Positions 23,240 through 32,458 of a DNA stretch of 64,000 nt are shown here, one piece after another. Origin of the DNA: an uncultured Flavobacteriaceae bacterium (GTDB lineage: Bacteria; Bacteroidota; Bacteroidia; Flavobacteriales; Flavobacteriaceae). Each line of letters opens with the position of its first letter. The first letter of the stretch is position 1. The notes under the pieces were generated by a model. The model saw only the letters and a program-made list of their open reading frames with translations. It did no database searches and was not told the origin of the DNA. The translations under genes and the position numbers were made by a program. The stretch is from the NCBI GenBank assembly GCA_943789365.1, contig CALSTV010000001.1, positions 2,046,001-2,110,000 of the forward strand, read 5' to 3'.

Positions 23240-24980
23240 TAAAATATATTCTAATAAAAATTTCAAGAATATTGAATTTAATGATAAATTCAATGCTATT
23301 GTTGCGTCAAAACAATCGAATGAAAAGAAAGATACACACGGCTTAGGTAAATCAACATTAATTAGAGTTATTGATTTTTTACTCATATCAAGTTATAATA
23401 AGAACACAGATAAGCTTTTAGGTAATGATCTTTTTATTGGCCAAGAGTTTTATGGAGAATTCAAACTAAATAATGGAAAACATTTACTTATTAAACGTGC
23501 TATAAATTCAGCTACTAAAGTATTTTTCAAATTAAATGACTCTAAGCTAGATGGTTTTAAATTGGATATTGATTGGGATGAAGAATTAACATTCAAAAAA
23601 GCAAGAGCAAAACTAAATGAATATCTAGTTTTTAACACTTTACAAAATTGGGACTATAGAAAATCCATCACTTACTTTTTAAGAAGTCAACAAGATTTTT
23701 TAGATGTATTTAAGTTAAATAAATTTAAGGGTAAGCATAAAGACTGGAAACCCTTTGTTTTTGATTTACTTGGGTTTAACGGAAAACTAATTTTAGAAAA
23801 ATTAGAAATAGAAGAAGAAATAAGCAATCTTAAAGAGAAAACGAAAACTTTAAGATTAGAAGCACAAATAGACACTTCTGAAAAAGACAGGTTAGAAGGA
23901 CTTTTAGAAATAAAGAAAAGTGAACTATCAGAAATTAAAAAACAAATAGATAAATTCAATTTTTTTAAAGAAGATATTCTAACAAACAAGCAACTTGTTG
24001 AGGAAATAGATATAAAACTTCAGGCATTTAATACTGATAGGTATAGAATTTCATATGAAATTAATAAAATAGAATCTTCACTATCTGAAATAAATGATGA
24101 TATTGACAAAAAGGAGATTAATAGTCTTTTTAAAGAAGTAAACCTGTATTATCCTGAGCAATTAAAAAAGAAATATGAGGATTTAATTAATTTCCAAAAA
24201 TCTTTAACAACAGAACGTAAAGGGTATCTTACTGAAACCTTGAGTTTATTAAAACTTGATTATAACAAATTAAACAAAAGTATTAAAGAAATTGAATCTC
24301 AAAAAAGCGATTTATTGTCTTTATTAACAGAAAAAGATAGCTATTTTAAATTTAAAGAATACCAGAAAAAAACAATTGGTATTGAGGTTGAAATTGAGCG
24401 TATTAAAGACAAATTAAAAGCCATAGACAGCACTTTAATTTTAGAAAACGATATAAAAGACAAGCGAGAAATAATAAATGATAAAATTGCAGAATTAAAG
24501 AAATCTCTAACTGAAAGAAAGCACTCTAACATTAATAAAGTTTTTAACTCAATAATAAAAGAAATATTAGATACAAATGCTCTAATTTCATTGAAGTTAA
24601 ATAATCAAGGGAATGTTGAATTTAATGCTGATTACCAAAACAAAACAGATTTATTAAAAACTTCTGAATCACAAGGAACAACATATAAAAAATTACTTTG
24701 CGTTGCATTTGACTTATCGCTATTAGTTAATTATTCTGATAAATCATTCTACAAATTCGTTTATCACGATGGAGTTTTAGAAGGTCTAGACGATAGAATT
24801 AAAATTAGATACATAAATCTAATAAAAGAGTTCTGTGAAGAATATGACTTACAATATATAGTAACATTAATTGATTCTGACTTACCGAAAGATATGCCTG
24901 TTTTGATTGAAGATAATGATATTTGTTTAAGACTTAACGATAAAGACAACTCTGGAAAGTTATTTTTGAACAGTTTCTAA
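23229..24980 (+). CDS. ABC-3C system ATPase, DUF2326 family (SMC/RecN-like)
   Basis: A 583-residue ABC ATPase with a long coiled-coil insertion. The Walker A motif is GLGKST (residues 38-43) after DTH. Two coiled-coil arms occupy about residues 190-455. The C-terminal half of the ATPase carries a signature-like TSESQGTTYKKL (about 476-488) and a Walker-B-like FVYHDGVLEGLDD (about 508-520). This arrangement is that of DUF2326 proteins, the ATPase of ABC-three-component conflict systems, related in shape to SMC and RecN. It overlaps the middle component by 11 bp, so the three proteins are probably made together. Expected role: DNA- or end-sensing motor that licenses the nuclease. Confidence 0.8.
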   Translation: MKISKIYSNKNFKNIEFNDKFNAIVASKQSNEKKDTHGLGKSTLIRVIDFLLISSYNKNTDKLLGNDLFIGQEFYGEFKLNNGKHLLIKRAINSATKVFFKLNDSKLDGFKLDIDWDEELTFKKARAKLNEYLVFNTLQNWDYRKSITYFLRSQQDFLDVFKLNKFKGKHKDWKPFVFDLLGFNGKLILEKLEIEEEISNLKEKTKTLRLEAQIDTSEKDRLEGLLEIKKSELSEIKKQIDKFNFFKEDILTNKQLVEEIDIKLQAFNTDRYRISYEINKIESSLSEINDDIDKKEINSLFKEVNLYYPEQLKKKYEDLINFQKSLTTERKGYLTETLSLLKLDYNKLNKSIKEIESQKSDLLSLLTEKDSYFKFKEYQKKTIGIEVEIERIKDKLKAIDSTLILENDIKDKREIINDKIAELKKSLTERKHSNINKVFNSIIKEILDTNALISLKLNNQGNVEFNADYQNKTDLLKTSESQGTTYKKLLCVAFDLSLLVNYSDKSFYKFVYHDGVLEGLDDRIKIRYINLIKEFCEEYDLQYIVTLIDSDLPKDMPVLIEDNDICLRLNDKDNSGKLFLNSF

Positions 24981-25008
24981 AAAAAACGATCCCTCGTTCC
25001 CGCACGAA

Positions 25009-25053
25009 CTGTAGATGCCCCAAAGCTGTCTTAAACTTTGGGGGTATCTACAG
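25009..25053. repeat. Long hairpin repeat, possible bidirectional terminator
   Basis: CTGTAGATGCCCCAAAG (25009-25025) pairs with CTTTGGGGGTATCTACAG (25036-25053), a 17-bp stem with one bulge. The right arm plus loop recurs inverted at 1224-1248, matching 25 of 26 positions. It is therefore a dispersed repeat and not only a terminator of the ABC-3C operon. Confidence 0.7.
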
Positions 25054-25098
25054 GCCTTCACGTTGTTTTCGCAATTAGGAAAACCCACTCAAAAGTAA

Positions 25099-25106
25099 TA
25101 ACTTTG
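25099..25106 (+). promoter_or_regulatory. -7 promoter element of the mazEF-like pair
   Basis: TAACTTTG fits TAnnTTTG and lies 22 bp before the antitoxin ATG. The -33 element is unclear. Confidence 0.4.
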
Positions 25107-25128
25107 TATCTACATAAAAAAGACACTT

Positions 25129-25374
25129 ATGGAAGTTTCAGTTATTCAAATAGGAAATTCAAAAGGAATTCGTTTTAGTAAAACGATTCTTGAGAAATAT
25201 AACATTAAAGATAAAGTTGATTTAATTCTTGAAAAAGGAAAAATAATTATTCAACCGATATCAACTCCTAGAAAAGGATGGGAAGATTCTTTTAAACAAA
25301 TGAGAGAAAATGGAGATGATGAATTATTATTTAATGACGTTTTTGAAGACGAAAACCTTGAAGAATGGAATTAA
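25129..25374 (+). CDS. MazE-like antitoxin (AbrB/SpoVT fold)
   Basis: An 81-residue protein. The N-terminal ~45 residues form an AbrB/MazE swapped-hairpin DNA-binding domain (SVIQIGNSKGIRFSKTILEK, then VDLILEKGKIIIQP). The acidic C-terminal tail (DDELLFNDVFEDENLEEW) is the usual toxin-masking segment. It overlaps the MazF-like gene by 10 bp. It should repress the pair's own promoter and neutralise the toxin. Confidence 0.88.
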   Translation: MEVSVIQIGNSKGIRFSKTILEKYNIKDKVDLILEKGKIIIQPISTPRKGWEDSFKQMRENGDDELLFNDVFEDENLEEWN

Positions 25375-25688
25375 AACAATATGAAATTATTCTCGTGAAT
25401 TTAAATCCGACAATGGGAAGTGAAATTAATAAAACACGTCCTTGTGTTGTGATTTCACCGAATGAAATGAATACATATTTGAGAACAATTACCGTTGCTC
25501 CAATGACAACTTCTTCTAAGAATTACCCAACAAGGATTGAAATTAAACACAATGACAAAATTGGTTGGATTGTTGTAGATCAAATTAGAACTATCGACAA
25601 AAAGAGAGTTTTAAAAGTTCTAGGACGAATGACTAAACTAGAAATTAAAGAACTTAAATCGGTCATTAAGGAAACTTTCGTCGATTAA
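25365..25688 (+). CDS. MazF/PemK-like endoribonuclease toxin
   Basis: A 107-residue PemK/MazF-family toxin that cleaves mRNA when freed from its antitoxin. Family motifs are visible: YEIILVNLNPTMGSEINKTR (the conserved GSE..K.RP entry), CVVISP, VAPMTTSS, and VVDQIRTIDKKRVL (with the conserved Q-R segment). Length is typical. It overlaps the antitoxin gene, so expression is coupled. It sits at the right edge of the defence island. Confidence 0.9.
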   Translation: MELKQYEIILVNLNPTMGSEINKTRPCVVISPNEMNTYLRTITVAPMTTSSKNYPTRIEIKHNDKIGWIVVDQIRTIDKKRVLKVLGRMTKLEIKELKSVIKETFVD

Positions 25689-25816
25689 AATCGAAAAACT
25701 ACGAATACCGCTACTCCGAGAATCCCTGCCTAACGGAAGGCCTTCGTACCGGTAAGAAGGATTCCAAAGGACCACCTACTATTTAAAAATTACTCCGCTT
25801 ACTACAATGCCTTCTG

Positions 25817-26743
25817 TTACCCAGTCACTAACAGCACAATGGATAGAACGGTAAGGCCAATGAGAATTAATTCCTTGAGCATTTTTTTTGAAATATCATT
25901 GATAAAACGACCAATAAGAATAGAAATTGGGATAAATACAAAAAGCAATTCCGAGCCTTTTTTTAAGGAAGTCACACAAATCATAGCCGTTCCAATAAGC
26001 AACATGTTCAAAACCGTCGTGTATTGAAAACGATAGCTATTACTAACCCCAATAACTTTAGGGAGTACTGCAATTATTGAAATCACAGTAATTCCAGCAA
26101 CCAACAGCAAAGGAATGTTATAATGCAATGCTGAGTACAATGAAAAGTCGAAATTGTAATCAAACTCAAAAATACCATAGAAGGTAGGAAGAGTATCCGA
26201 CACAAAACAATAAGTAAAAAACAGAAAAAGAGGCACAAAACCACCAACAAAAGGTGCCATAAGAGTTCTAGGGCTGATGCGTTTTGATAAGAAAAGGGTC
26301 GTGTAAATAAATAGGAAAATGAGTACAGACCAATTAAAAAACAAGAACGAAACACCCACATATAAGCCACTGTCAAATAACGCTAACAAAATATTCCCCT
26401 GCTCCTTTAAACTCGATATTTTACGATAAACAAGTAAAAAAAGAAACGTAATGATCAATGTCTTGTCCACTTGAAAAGTGCTCGGGAACATTCCGTACAA
26501 GAGAATCATTAAAAATGAACTGTATAAATTGTCGTTAGTAAGTCCATTTTTTGCAAAAACAAGCCCACATAACAATAAAAAAAGCATATTTGAAATTAAA
26601 TGCTCAATAGTTTCCAATGCAGAAATGTCTGCAAATATAGTAGCTGTGTGCCGAAATCTGTAGGTGAAATAAAAACTAAAAAACAAACCAGCCAGTAGAA
26701 TACCATTTATTGGTTTTGTTTTGTCAAAAAAATTGGCTAGCAT
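25817..26743 (-). CDS. DUF6427 family multi-pass membrane protein
   Basis: A 308-residue inner-membrane protein with about nine hydrophobic helices, rich in Phe, Leu and Ile, and beginning MLANFFDKTKPINGILL. This start and the overall pattern fit the DUF6427 family conserved in Flavobacteriia. It is divergent from the small DUF6341 gene, an arrangement I recall as conserved. No enzymatic motif is visible; function unknown. Confidence 0.7.
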   Translation of the reverse strand: MLANFFDKTKPINGILLAGLFFSFYFTYRFRHTATIFADISALETIEHLISNMLFLLLCGLVFAKNGLTNDNLYSSFLMILLYGMFPSTFQVDKTLIITFLFLLVYRKISSLKEQGNILLALFDSGLYVGVSFLFFNWSVLIFLFIYTTLFLSKRISPRTLMAPFVGGFVPLFLFFTYCFVSDTLPTFYGIFEFDYNFDFSLYSALHYNIPLLLVAGITVISIIAVLPKVIGVSNSYRFQYTTVLNMLLIGTAMICVTSLKKGSELLFVFIPISILIGRFINDISKKMLKELILIGLTVLSIVLLVTG

Positions 26744-26763
26744 ACTTTGTTTTTATATTTTTG
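26733..26763 (+). promoter_or_regulatory. Bacteroidetes promoter for the DUF6341 gene
   Basis: TTG at 26733-26735 (-33), then a 20-bp spacer, then TATTTTTG at 26756-26763 (-7, TAnnTTTG). It lies 22 bp before the ATG of the DUF6341 gene. Confidence 0.6.
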
Positions 26764-26785
26764 CAGCGTAAAGATAATTTAAGTT

Positions 26786-26995
26786 ATGATAGCAAACAAC
26801 ATATTTAGAGCCATTGGAGATTTTTGTACAAATGTACTTTTTGCACCCTTTAACGCATTTAAGGAATTGGACAACTGGTGGACTTCTAACATCGTTAACT
26901 TTCTTTTTGTAGGTGTATTTTTTGTGTTATTGGCATACTGGATGCGTGAGTCAATAAGATTCAAAAAAGAAGGTACCGAAGATTTACCTAAATAG
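26786..26995 (+). CDS. DUF6341 family small membrane protein
   Basis: A 69-residue protein with one clear transmembrane helix (about 36-52, VNFLFVGVFFVLLAYW). Before it come amphipathic residues (FRAIGDFCTNVLFAPFNAF), and after it a charged tail (RFKKEGTEDLPK). The sequence matches the flavobacterial DUF6341 family. It is divergent from the DUF6427 gene and has its own promoter. Function unknown. Confidence 0.75.
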   Translation: MIANNIFRAIGDFCTNVLFAPFNAFKELDNWWTSNIVNFLFVGVFFVLLAYWMRESIRFKKEGTEDLPK

Positions 26996-27137
26996 TTTTA
27001 GGAGAAATTTTATATCTGAACGTTTTACTTTTACTACCTAAAAGTATAGTAAAACGCAGTCAGTGGTGTACTGGCTTTCTTTGTGCACCCAATAGTACTA
27101 GAAAACAGTCTAACTACCTTTTTAAATAGCAATTCTT

Positions 27138-27809
27138 TTGGGAAGTAAAAACAAATTGAAGCGTTTCAACGAAAATGAAACCTTTGCAAATGTCATACAG
27201 CCAACTCGTGAGGAGGTGACTGGCAATTTTCCTTACAAAGGGAAGTGGCATGCTTTTTTTAAGAATGACAATCCTATCGTACTAGAATTAGGCTGTGGAA
27301 AAGGAGAGTATACCATTGCTTTAGCAGAACAAAACCCACATATTAATTACATAGGAATTGATATCAAAGGAGCTCGTTTTTGGCGCGGAGCAAAAACAGC
27401 ATTGGAAGACAACTTACCTAATGTTGCTTTTATAAGAACTCAAATAGAATTGGTAGATTTTTGTTTTGCTGAAAATGAAGTCAGTGAAATTTGGATTACC
27501 TTTCCCGATCCTCAAATAAAATACAAACGAACCAAGCACCGTTTGACCAACGAGGAGTTTTTAAAAAAATACCATCATATTTTAAATGAAGAAGGTATTG
27601 TGCACTTAAAAACAGACTCTGAATTTATGCACGGGTATACCTTGGGCTTACTGCACGGACAAGAACAAGAAGTATTGTACGCGCATCACGACATTTATAA
27701 CAATCCGCATGCACCTGCCGTAGTGTTAAATACCCAAACTTTTTACGAAAAGCAGTATTTGGAGACAAATAAGGCCATTACCTATATTAAATTTCGTTTG
27801 AAGTATTAA
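27138..27809 (+). CDS. trmB: tRNA (guanine-N7-)-methyltransferase
   Basis: A 223-residue SAM-dependent enzyme that makes m7G46 in the tRNA variable loop. The SAM-binding motif is LELGCGKGEY (about 49-58), followed by IGIDIKGARFWRGAK. The TrmB signature FPDPQIKYKRTKHRL lies near residues 127-141. The normal family start MGSKNK is present, but the initiation codon is TTG (27138). The 3' end overlaps the convergent ABC ATPase gene by 4 bp. Confidence 0.95.
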   Translation: MGSKNKLKRFNENETFANVIQPTREEVTGNFPYKGKWHAFFKNDNPIVLELGCGKGEYTIALAEQNPHINYIGIDIKGARFWRGAKTALEDNLPNVAFIRTQIELVDFCFAENEVSEIWITFPDPQIKYKRTKHRLTNEEFLKKYHHILNEEGIVHLKTDSEFMHGYTLGLLHGQEQEVLYAHHDIYNNPHAPAVVLNTQTFYEKQYLETNKAITYIKFRLKY

Positions 27810-28777
27810 GACATTCTTTGTCGGATTAAAGTTTCTGAAACTTCTAGACCTACTATAGTATCAACTTCGAGTTGCTCGCTATGCTGTACAAAAATTTGCT
27901 GCTTTTTAAATTGTAATTCTATTAAAAAATATCCCTCTTTGAAATAAGTAGCGGTCACCTTTGCATTTAATGCTGTTTTATTGGTGGTCGTGATTTCATG
28001 TGGGTAAAGTAAGACCGTTTGTTCACTTTGTTCGGTAGGAATTAGATCGGAAACCTTGAGTTCGTTTACATCCCCAAAAAAAGAGGCTACATAATAGGAT
28101 CCCGGATTTTCATAAAGTTGCTGAGGGGCGTTTTGCGCAATAATTTCTCCTTCCTTCATAACCAGAACTTGATCTGCAAAAGAAAGCGCATCTGTACTAT
28201 CGTGTGTCGCTACAATACAGCCAATACCTTTCTCTTTTAAGTATTTGAAGAGTTTTCTTCTGAGTTTGTTCTTTCTAAAATTATCAATATGACTAAAGGG
28301 CTCATCCAACAATAGCAATTCAGGCTCTTTCGCCAATACACGTGCTAAGGCTACCCGTTGTTTTTGGCCACCGCTGAGGTGTTTTACCTTTACATCTGCA
28401 AAAGCAACCATATCTACCAATTCGAGCAGTTCTGCAGTTCGTTCCTTCTTTTCCTTTGGATAGCGGTTGGGTAAAAATTTCCCAATGTTTTCAGCAGCGG
28501 TAGTAAAGGGCATCAAATCGAAATCTTGCGACAAGTATTTCATAAAAGGCTCTCCAGGAACCAAATAAAAATTGGGACCAAGTAACTTTGTGCCATCCCA
28601 AGAAACACTTCCTTTATCAATATGTAGGAGGCCGTAAATAATTTCTAAAAGCGTGCTTTTTCCACAACCACTTTCTCCAATAATAGCAATATAAGAACCT
28701 TTTGAAGCACTAAAAGAAATGTTTTTGAGAACTTCATTTTCGGTATATGCGAAAGAAACATTATGAACGTCTAACAT
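27806..28777 (-). CDS. ABC transporter ATP-binding protein (PotA/FbpC-like)
   Basis: A 323-residue nucleotide-binding subunit. It has Walker A GESGCGKST (34-42), signature LSGGQKQR (135-142), Walker B LLLLDEP (156-162) and a switch histidine in VATHDS. A C-terminal extension of ~90 residues resembles a regulatory TOBE-type region. No permease gene is next to it, so the transported substrate is unknown. It could also act as a stand-alone ABC-F-like or accessory ATPase, though the single NBD argues against ABC-F. Confidence 0.8.
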   Translation of the reverse strand: MLDVHNVSFAYTENEVLKNISFSASKGSYIAIIGESGCGKSTLLEIIYGLLHIDKGSVSWDGTKLLGPNFYLVPGEPFMKYLSQDFDLMPFTTAAENIGKFLPNRYPKEKKERTAELLELVDMVAFADVKVKHLSGGQKQRVALARVLAKEPELLLLDEPFSHIDNFRKNKLRRKLFKYLKEKGIGCIVATHDSTDALSFADQVLVMKEGEIIAQNAPQQLYENPGSYYVASFFGDVNELKVSDLIPTEQSEQTVLLYPHEITTTNKTALNAKVTATYFKEGYFLIELQFKKQQIFVQHSEQLEVDTIVGLEVSETLIRQRMS

Positions 28778-28796
28778 GAGTTTGATATAGATTGCG

Positions 28797-28833
28797 AAAA
28801 AAAAGAGAGTAAATTAACTTCACTCTCTTTTTG
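28797..28833 (-). terminator. Rho-independent terminator of recA
   Basis: AAAAGAGAGT pairs with ACTCTCTTTT around a ~11-base loop. On the minus strand the stem is followed by a run of Ts. It lies 20 bp after the recA stop. Confidence 0.85.
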
Positions 28834-28853
28834 ATAACGAATGCAAAGCGCGT

Positions 28854-29864
28854 TTACTCTTGGTTTGCAATAGCCTCTTTGATTTTTTCTTCTAGCTCTT
28901 CTGCTAATTCAGGGTTGTCTTTAATCAAACCTTTAACCGCATCACGACCTTGTCCTAACTTGGTGTCGCCATAGCTAAACCAAGAACCACTTTTCTTGAT
29001 GATTCCGTAGTTTACACCAATGTCTAAGATCTCACCAACCTTAGAAATACCTTGACCGTACATAATGTCGAACTCTGCCATTTGAAAAGGAGGTGCTACT
29101 TTGTTCTTTACAACCTTTACTTTGGTACTATTTCCAATAACCTGATCGCCATCTTTAATTTGCGTTCTTCTACGAATATCCAAACGTACCGAAGCATAGA
29201 ATTTTAAGGCATTACCACCGGTAGTTGTTTCAGGATTTCCAAACATCACACCAATCTTTTCACGCAATTGGTTGATGAAAATCACAGTACAATTTGTCTT
29301 GCTGATAGTACCTGTAAGTTTACGCAATGCCTGAGACATCAAACGTGCATGTAGACCCATTTTTGAATCCCCCATTTCACCTTCAATTTCCGATTTTGGC
29401 GTCAACGCAGCTACAGAATCAATAACAATAATATCAATAGCTCCTGAGCGAATTAAATTTTCAGCAATCTCTAAGGCTTGCTCTCCGTGATCTGGTTGTG
29501 AAATGATAAGATTATCAATATCCACCCCTAAATTTTCGGCATAAAAACGGTCAAAAGCGTGTTCTGCATCTATAAAGGCAGCAATACCACCTGCTTTTTG
29601 TGCCTCTGCAATGGCATGAATGGTAAGCGTTGTTTTACCAGAAGACTCTGGTCCATAAATTTCAATAATTCTTCCCTTTGGGTATCCGTTTACCCCTAAG
29701 GCCAAATCCAATCCAAGAGATCCAGAAGAAATAGATTCCACATCGACATGCGCTACATCTCCCATTTTCATCACAGCCCCTTTTCCGTAGGTTTTGTCCA
29801 ATTTATCAAGCGTCATTTGTAACGCTTTTAATTTTGCATCTTTTTCTTTTGTGTCGTTTGCCAT
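28854..29864 (-). CDS. recA: Recombinase A
   Basis: A 336-residue RecA, the strand-exchange protein of homologous recombination and trigger of the SOS response. Walker A is GPESSGKTT (71-79). The core is fully conserved ([50 protein letters not shown]). Length and start ([15 protein letters not shown]) are normal for Bacteroidetes. It is transcribed alone, with a terminator downstream. It could mediate the repeat-driven rearrangements proposed for the Rhs array. Confidence 0.98.
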   Translation of the reverse strand: MANDTKEKDAKLKALQMTLDKLDKTYGKGAVMKMGDVAHVDVESISSGSLGLDLALGVNGYPKGRIIEIYGPESSGKTTLTIHAIAEAQKAGGIAAFIDAEHAFDRFYAENLGVDIDNLIISQPDHGEQALEIAENLIRSGAIDIIVIDSVAALTPKSEIEGEMGDSKMGLHARLMSQALRKLTGTISKTNCTVIFINQLREKIGVMFGNPETTTGGNALKFYASVRLDIRRRTQIKDGDQVIGNSTKVKVVKNKVAPPFQMAEFDIMYGQGISKVGEILDIGVNYGIIKKSGSWFSYGDTKLGQGRDAVKGLIKDNPELAEELEEKIKEAIANQE

Positions 29865-29988
29865 AATTGTGTCGCTTCTGAATTTTTAAATTAGAAAGTA
29901 AAAGTACTAAAATTATTGTGTTTTTGTGTCTTAGAATCGGCTTCAAAAGCACGAGTTTTTAACAAAATGAATTGCGGTAATTTTTGAC

Positions 29989-30903
29989 TTATTTTTTTAC
30001 AAACGAAAAGGTGGTGATTTGATCACCAGCAATTGCTTTGGCATAATAAAGGCCAGCACTAAAATGTGTAATCGTAAGGTTCGCCTGTGTGTTGTTTAGG
30101 GCTTGCTCTACTATTTTTTCTCCAAGAAGGTTGTAAATCTCAATACGTTCAATTGAAATTGCAGCTTGTATGTTAATTTTATCTGTCGCTGGATTTGGTG
30201 AACATTGAAAACCTTCTATTTCATCGAAGCCTGTTTTCATTGATGCTGAGAAATGAATGAAGTCATAAACGTCATCAGGATATGTGAACATAGCTGTTAC
30301 CGTCCAATTTTCAATAGCTGTCAACTGTTTGGCGCAATCGGTTAACTGTAGATTGTGGCAATGGCTGGGTCCTGAATAATACCCCATACCAAGAGAGCTG
30401 TCTTGAAGCGCTGTTTCTCCATTGACTAAATGGGTGCCATTCAAAGTAGAACCGTTTGGATCTCCAAAAAAGCACAAGAAAACTTCAGGTGCACTTCTAG
30501 TTCCAGTAATAGCAATAATTTCGTCCCCAGATGAGGTATTAAATGTCATAAATTCTGTAGCAGATCCTAAAGAGGCACTAATTTTAGTTTCGTCTGAGGC
30601 ATTTGTGATATGGATTACAGTTCCCCGGTTAATGCTAGTTGCAGTGTTGTTCGTCCAAAGTATCTCGCCCTCAGAATCTAAGGACGCAAAACTACTTCCT
30701 GTCCATTCTTCATCGATAAAGCGAATGCTCGTATTGGCAGGGCAATCGTCTAAAAATACAAATGAAAATCCATCTGGATTGTTGTGGTATGCTGTGATGA
30801 TTAAATCACCAGGATCATTAATGATACCATCTAAAATTTGTGCGTAACTCGTAGTTGTCAATGCCGATAAGAAGCATAGCAACTGAAAACATTTCTTTTT
30901 CAT
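29989..30903 (-). CDS. T9SS-secreted protein of unknown function
   Basis: A 304-residue protein. The signal peptide ends near residue 21 (TTSYAQ). The central ~200-residue beta-rich region (DLIITAYHNNPDGFSFVFL, VIHITNASD, GDEIIAITG) resembles lamin-tail-like domains of Bacteroidetes secreted proteins. The C-terminal ~70 residues form a type A T9SS sorting domain (CSPNPATDKINI, IEIYNLLGEKI, FSAGLYYAK, FVKK). The protein is thus exported across the outer membrane and anchored or released. Substrate unknown. Confidence 0.75.
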   Translation of the reverse strand: MKKKCFQLLCFLSALTTTSYAQILDGIINDPGDLIITAYHNNPDGFSFVFLDDCPANTSIRFIDEEWTGSSFASLDSEGEILWTNNTATSINRGTVIHITNASDETKISASLGSATEFMTFNTSSGDEIIAITGTRSAPEVFLCFFGDPNGSTLNGTHLVNGETALQDSSLGMGYYSGPSHCHNLQLTDCAKQLTAIENWTVTAMFTYPDDVYDFIHFSASMKTGFDEIEGFQCSPNPATDKINIQAAISIERIEIYNLLGEKIVEQALNNTQANLTITHFSAGLYYAKAIAGDQITTFSFVKK

Positions 30904-31144
30904 AACTTTTTCAATTTTATTAATAATTCAATGAATTATTGAAAAAGTAGCTGTCTTCCCTTCAGTAATCCCACATACAATTACACTATAATCAGTGCAG
31001 TGGGGGGAAGCTTGCGAAATGTTGTGAAAAAAAGAAAATATCTTTTTCAATAGCGATAGAAAGGTACACGATATTTTCCAAATAACAAAACAATAACATC
31101 GTTAAAACCCTGTTAAACAGTTGTATAGAAAACAGTAAGTGCGA

Positions 31145-32413
31145 TTATAATTGTTCCAAAGCGGCTTCGATGGTACTGTATATCTTTTGCAGTTCCTCGT
31201 TTGTAATAACAAAAGGAGCTAAGATGTACACCGTACTTCCAAGTGGACGCAGGCAAACTCCATGGTCCATAAAAAAGTTAAATAATTGGTCTCTCAGATT
31301 TCCATAACGTTCCATTTCAACATTCAAATCCAAAGCAAAAATAACCCCCAATTGTCGTGTCGATTTCACCTTAGGATGTTTTTTAATACGTGCTTCAAAT
31401 GCCCGATGTTGTTCGGTGACGCGTGCAATGTTTTGTTGCATTTCATTGGAAGTGAGTAATTCTATTCCTGCTAATATGGCCGTACAACCAAGCGGATTTG
31501 CAGAATAGGTATGCCCGTGAAAAAAACCTTTTTTTATTTCATCATCGTAAAAAGCATCGTATACCTCCTGTGTGCAGGTAGTCAGCGCCATGGGTACAAC
31601 ACCACCGGTCAATGACTTTGAAAGACAAAGAATGTCGGGTTTGTTGTTCAGCTGATCTGAAGCAAAATAGGTGCCAGTTTTACCAAAGCCAGTCATCACC
31701 TCATCAGCAATGCAAATCACCTTGTGTTTTTGAGCAATCGCAATCAATTCATCCAGCAAATTAGCACTGTACATATGCATAGCTGCTGCACCTTGCACCA
31801 AAGGTTCAAAAATGAATGCTGCTACCTCTCCAGTAGCAACAAGGGTTTCAAATTCTGATTTCACGACCTCAAAATTCTCTTGGGTAGGCACGTCAATTCG
31901 GTCAATTTGCAATAAAAAATCTTCAAAAGCACCATTGTAAACCGAAAGTCCTGAAACCGACATGGCGCCAAAGGTATCTCCGTGAAATGCGTTTTCAAGT
32001 GCAATGATGCGTGCTCTTGTATCCCCTTGGTTAAAATGACTTTGCAAAGCCATTTTAATAGCGACATCTACAGAAGTAGAACCATTGTCTGAAAAAAATA
32101 TTTTTTGTTGATTGGCTGGAAGTATCTGCATTAAGGCTTCCGACATTTCAACGGCAGGTTGATGGGTAAATCCACTAAAAACAACCTGGTCTAATTGTTG
32201 CAATTGTGCCGTAACCTTTTCAATAATAGTCTCATTACAATGACCATACATACAGGTGTACCAAGAAGCAATACCGTCAATATATGAATTGCCCTCTTCA
32301 TCGAACAACAAAGCACCTTTGGCCTTGGTAATTGCAATATGAGAAGGGTGTAGCTTGTGCTGGGTGAGTGGATGCCACAAATGGTTTTGATCTCTATCTG
32401 ATAAACGACTCAT
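31145..32413 (-). CDS. bioA: Adenosylmethionine--8-amino-7-oxononanoate aminotransferase
   Basis: A 422-residue PLP enzyme that converts KAPA to DAPA in biotin synthesis, using SAM as amino donor. The PLP-binding lysine is Lys266 in CLSKSLTGG, and DEVMTGFGKTG (Asp237) holds the cofactor ring. HLWHPLTQH and SWYTCMYGH are the usual BioA N-terminal motifs. I chose MSRLSDRDQ (32413) over an ATG 24 bp upstream because that one falls in a TTAGGCA repeat. It is the last gene of bioF-bioD-bioA. Confidence 0.95.
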   Translation of the reverse strand: MSRLSDRDQNHLWHPLTQHKLHPSHIAITKAKGALLFDEEGNSYIDGIASWYTCMYGHCNETIIEKVTAQLQQLDQVVFSGFTHQPAVEMSEALMQILPANQQKIFFSDNGSTSVDVAIKMALQSHFNQGDTRARIIALENAFHGDTFGAMSVSGLSVYNGAFEDFLLQIDRIDVPTQENFEVVKSEFETLVATGEVAAFIFEPLVQGAAAMHMYSANLLDELIAIAQKHKVICIADEVMTGFGKTGTYFASDQLNNKPDILCLSKSLTGGVVPMALTTCTQEVYDAFYDDEIKKGFFHGHTYSANPLGCTAILAGIELLTSNEMQQNIARVTEQHRAFEARIKKHPKVKSTRQLGVIFALDLNVEMERYGNLRDQLFNFFMDHGVCLRPLGSTVYILAPFVITNEELQKIYSTIEAALEQL

Positions 32414-32430
32414 AGTTTTGTTTTTTTTGT

Positions 32431-32455
32431 TAGGCATTAGGCATTAGGCACTAGG
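32431..32455. repeat. Short 7-bp repeat (TTAGGCA x3) between bioD and bioA
   Basis: Three copies of TTAGGCA, the last with a C in place of T, lie between bioD and bioA. It is a fourth heptameric repeat in the window, with a different unit. It creates a false upstream start for bioA. Confidence 0.75.
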
Positions 32456-32458
32456 TAT

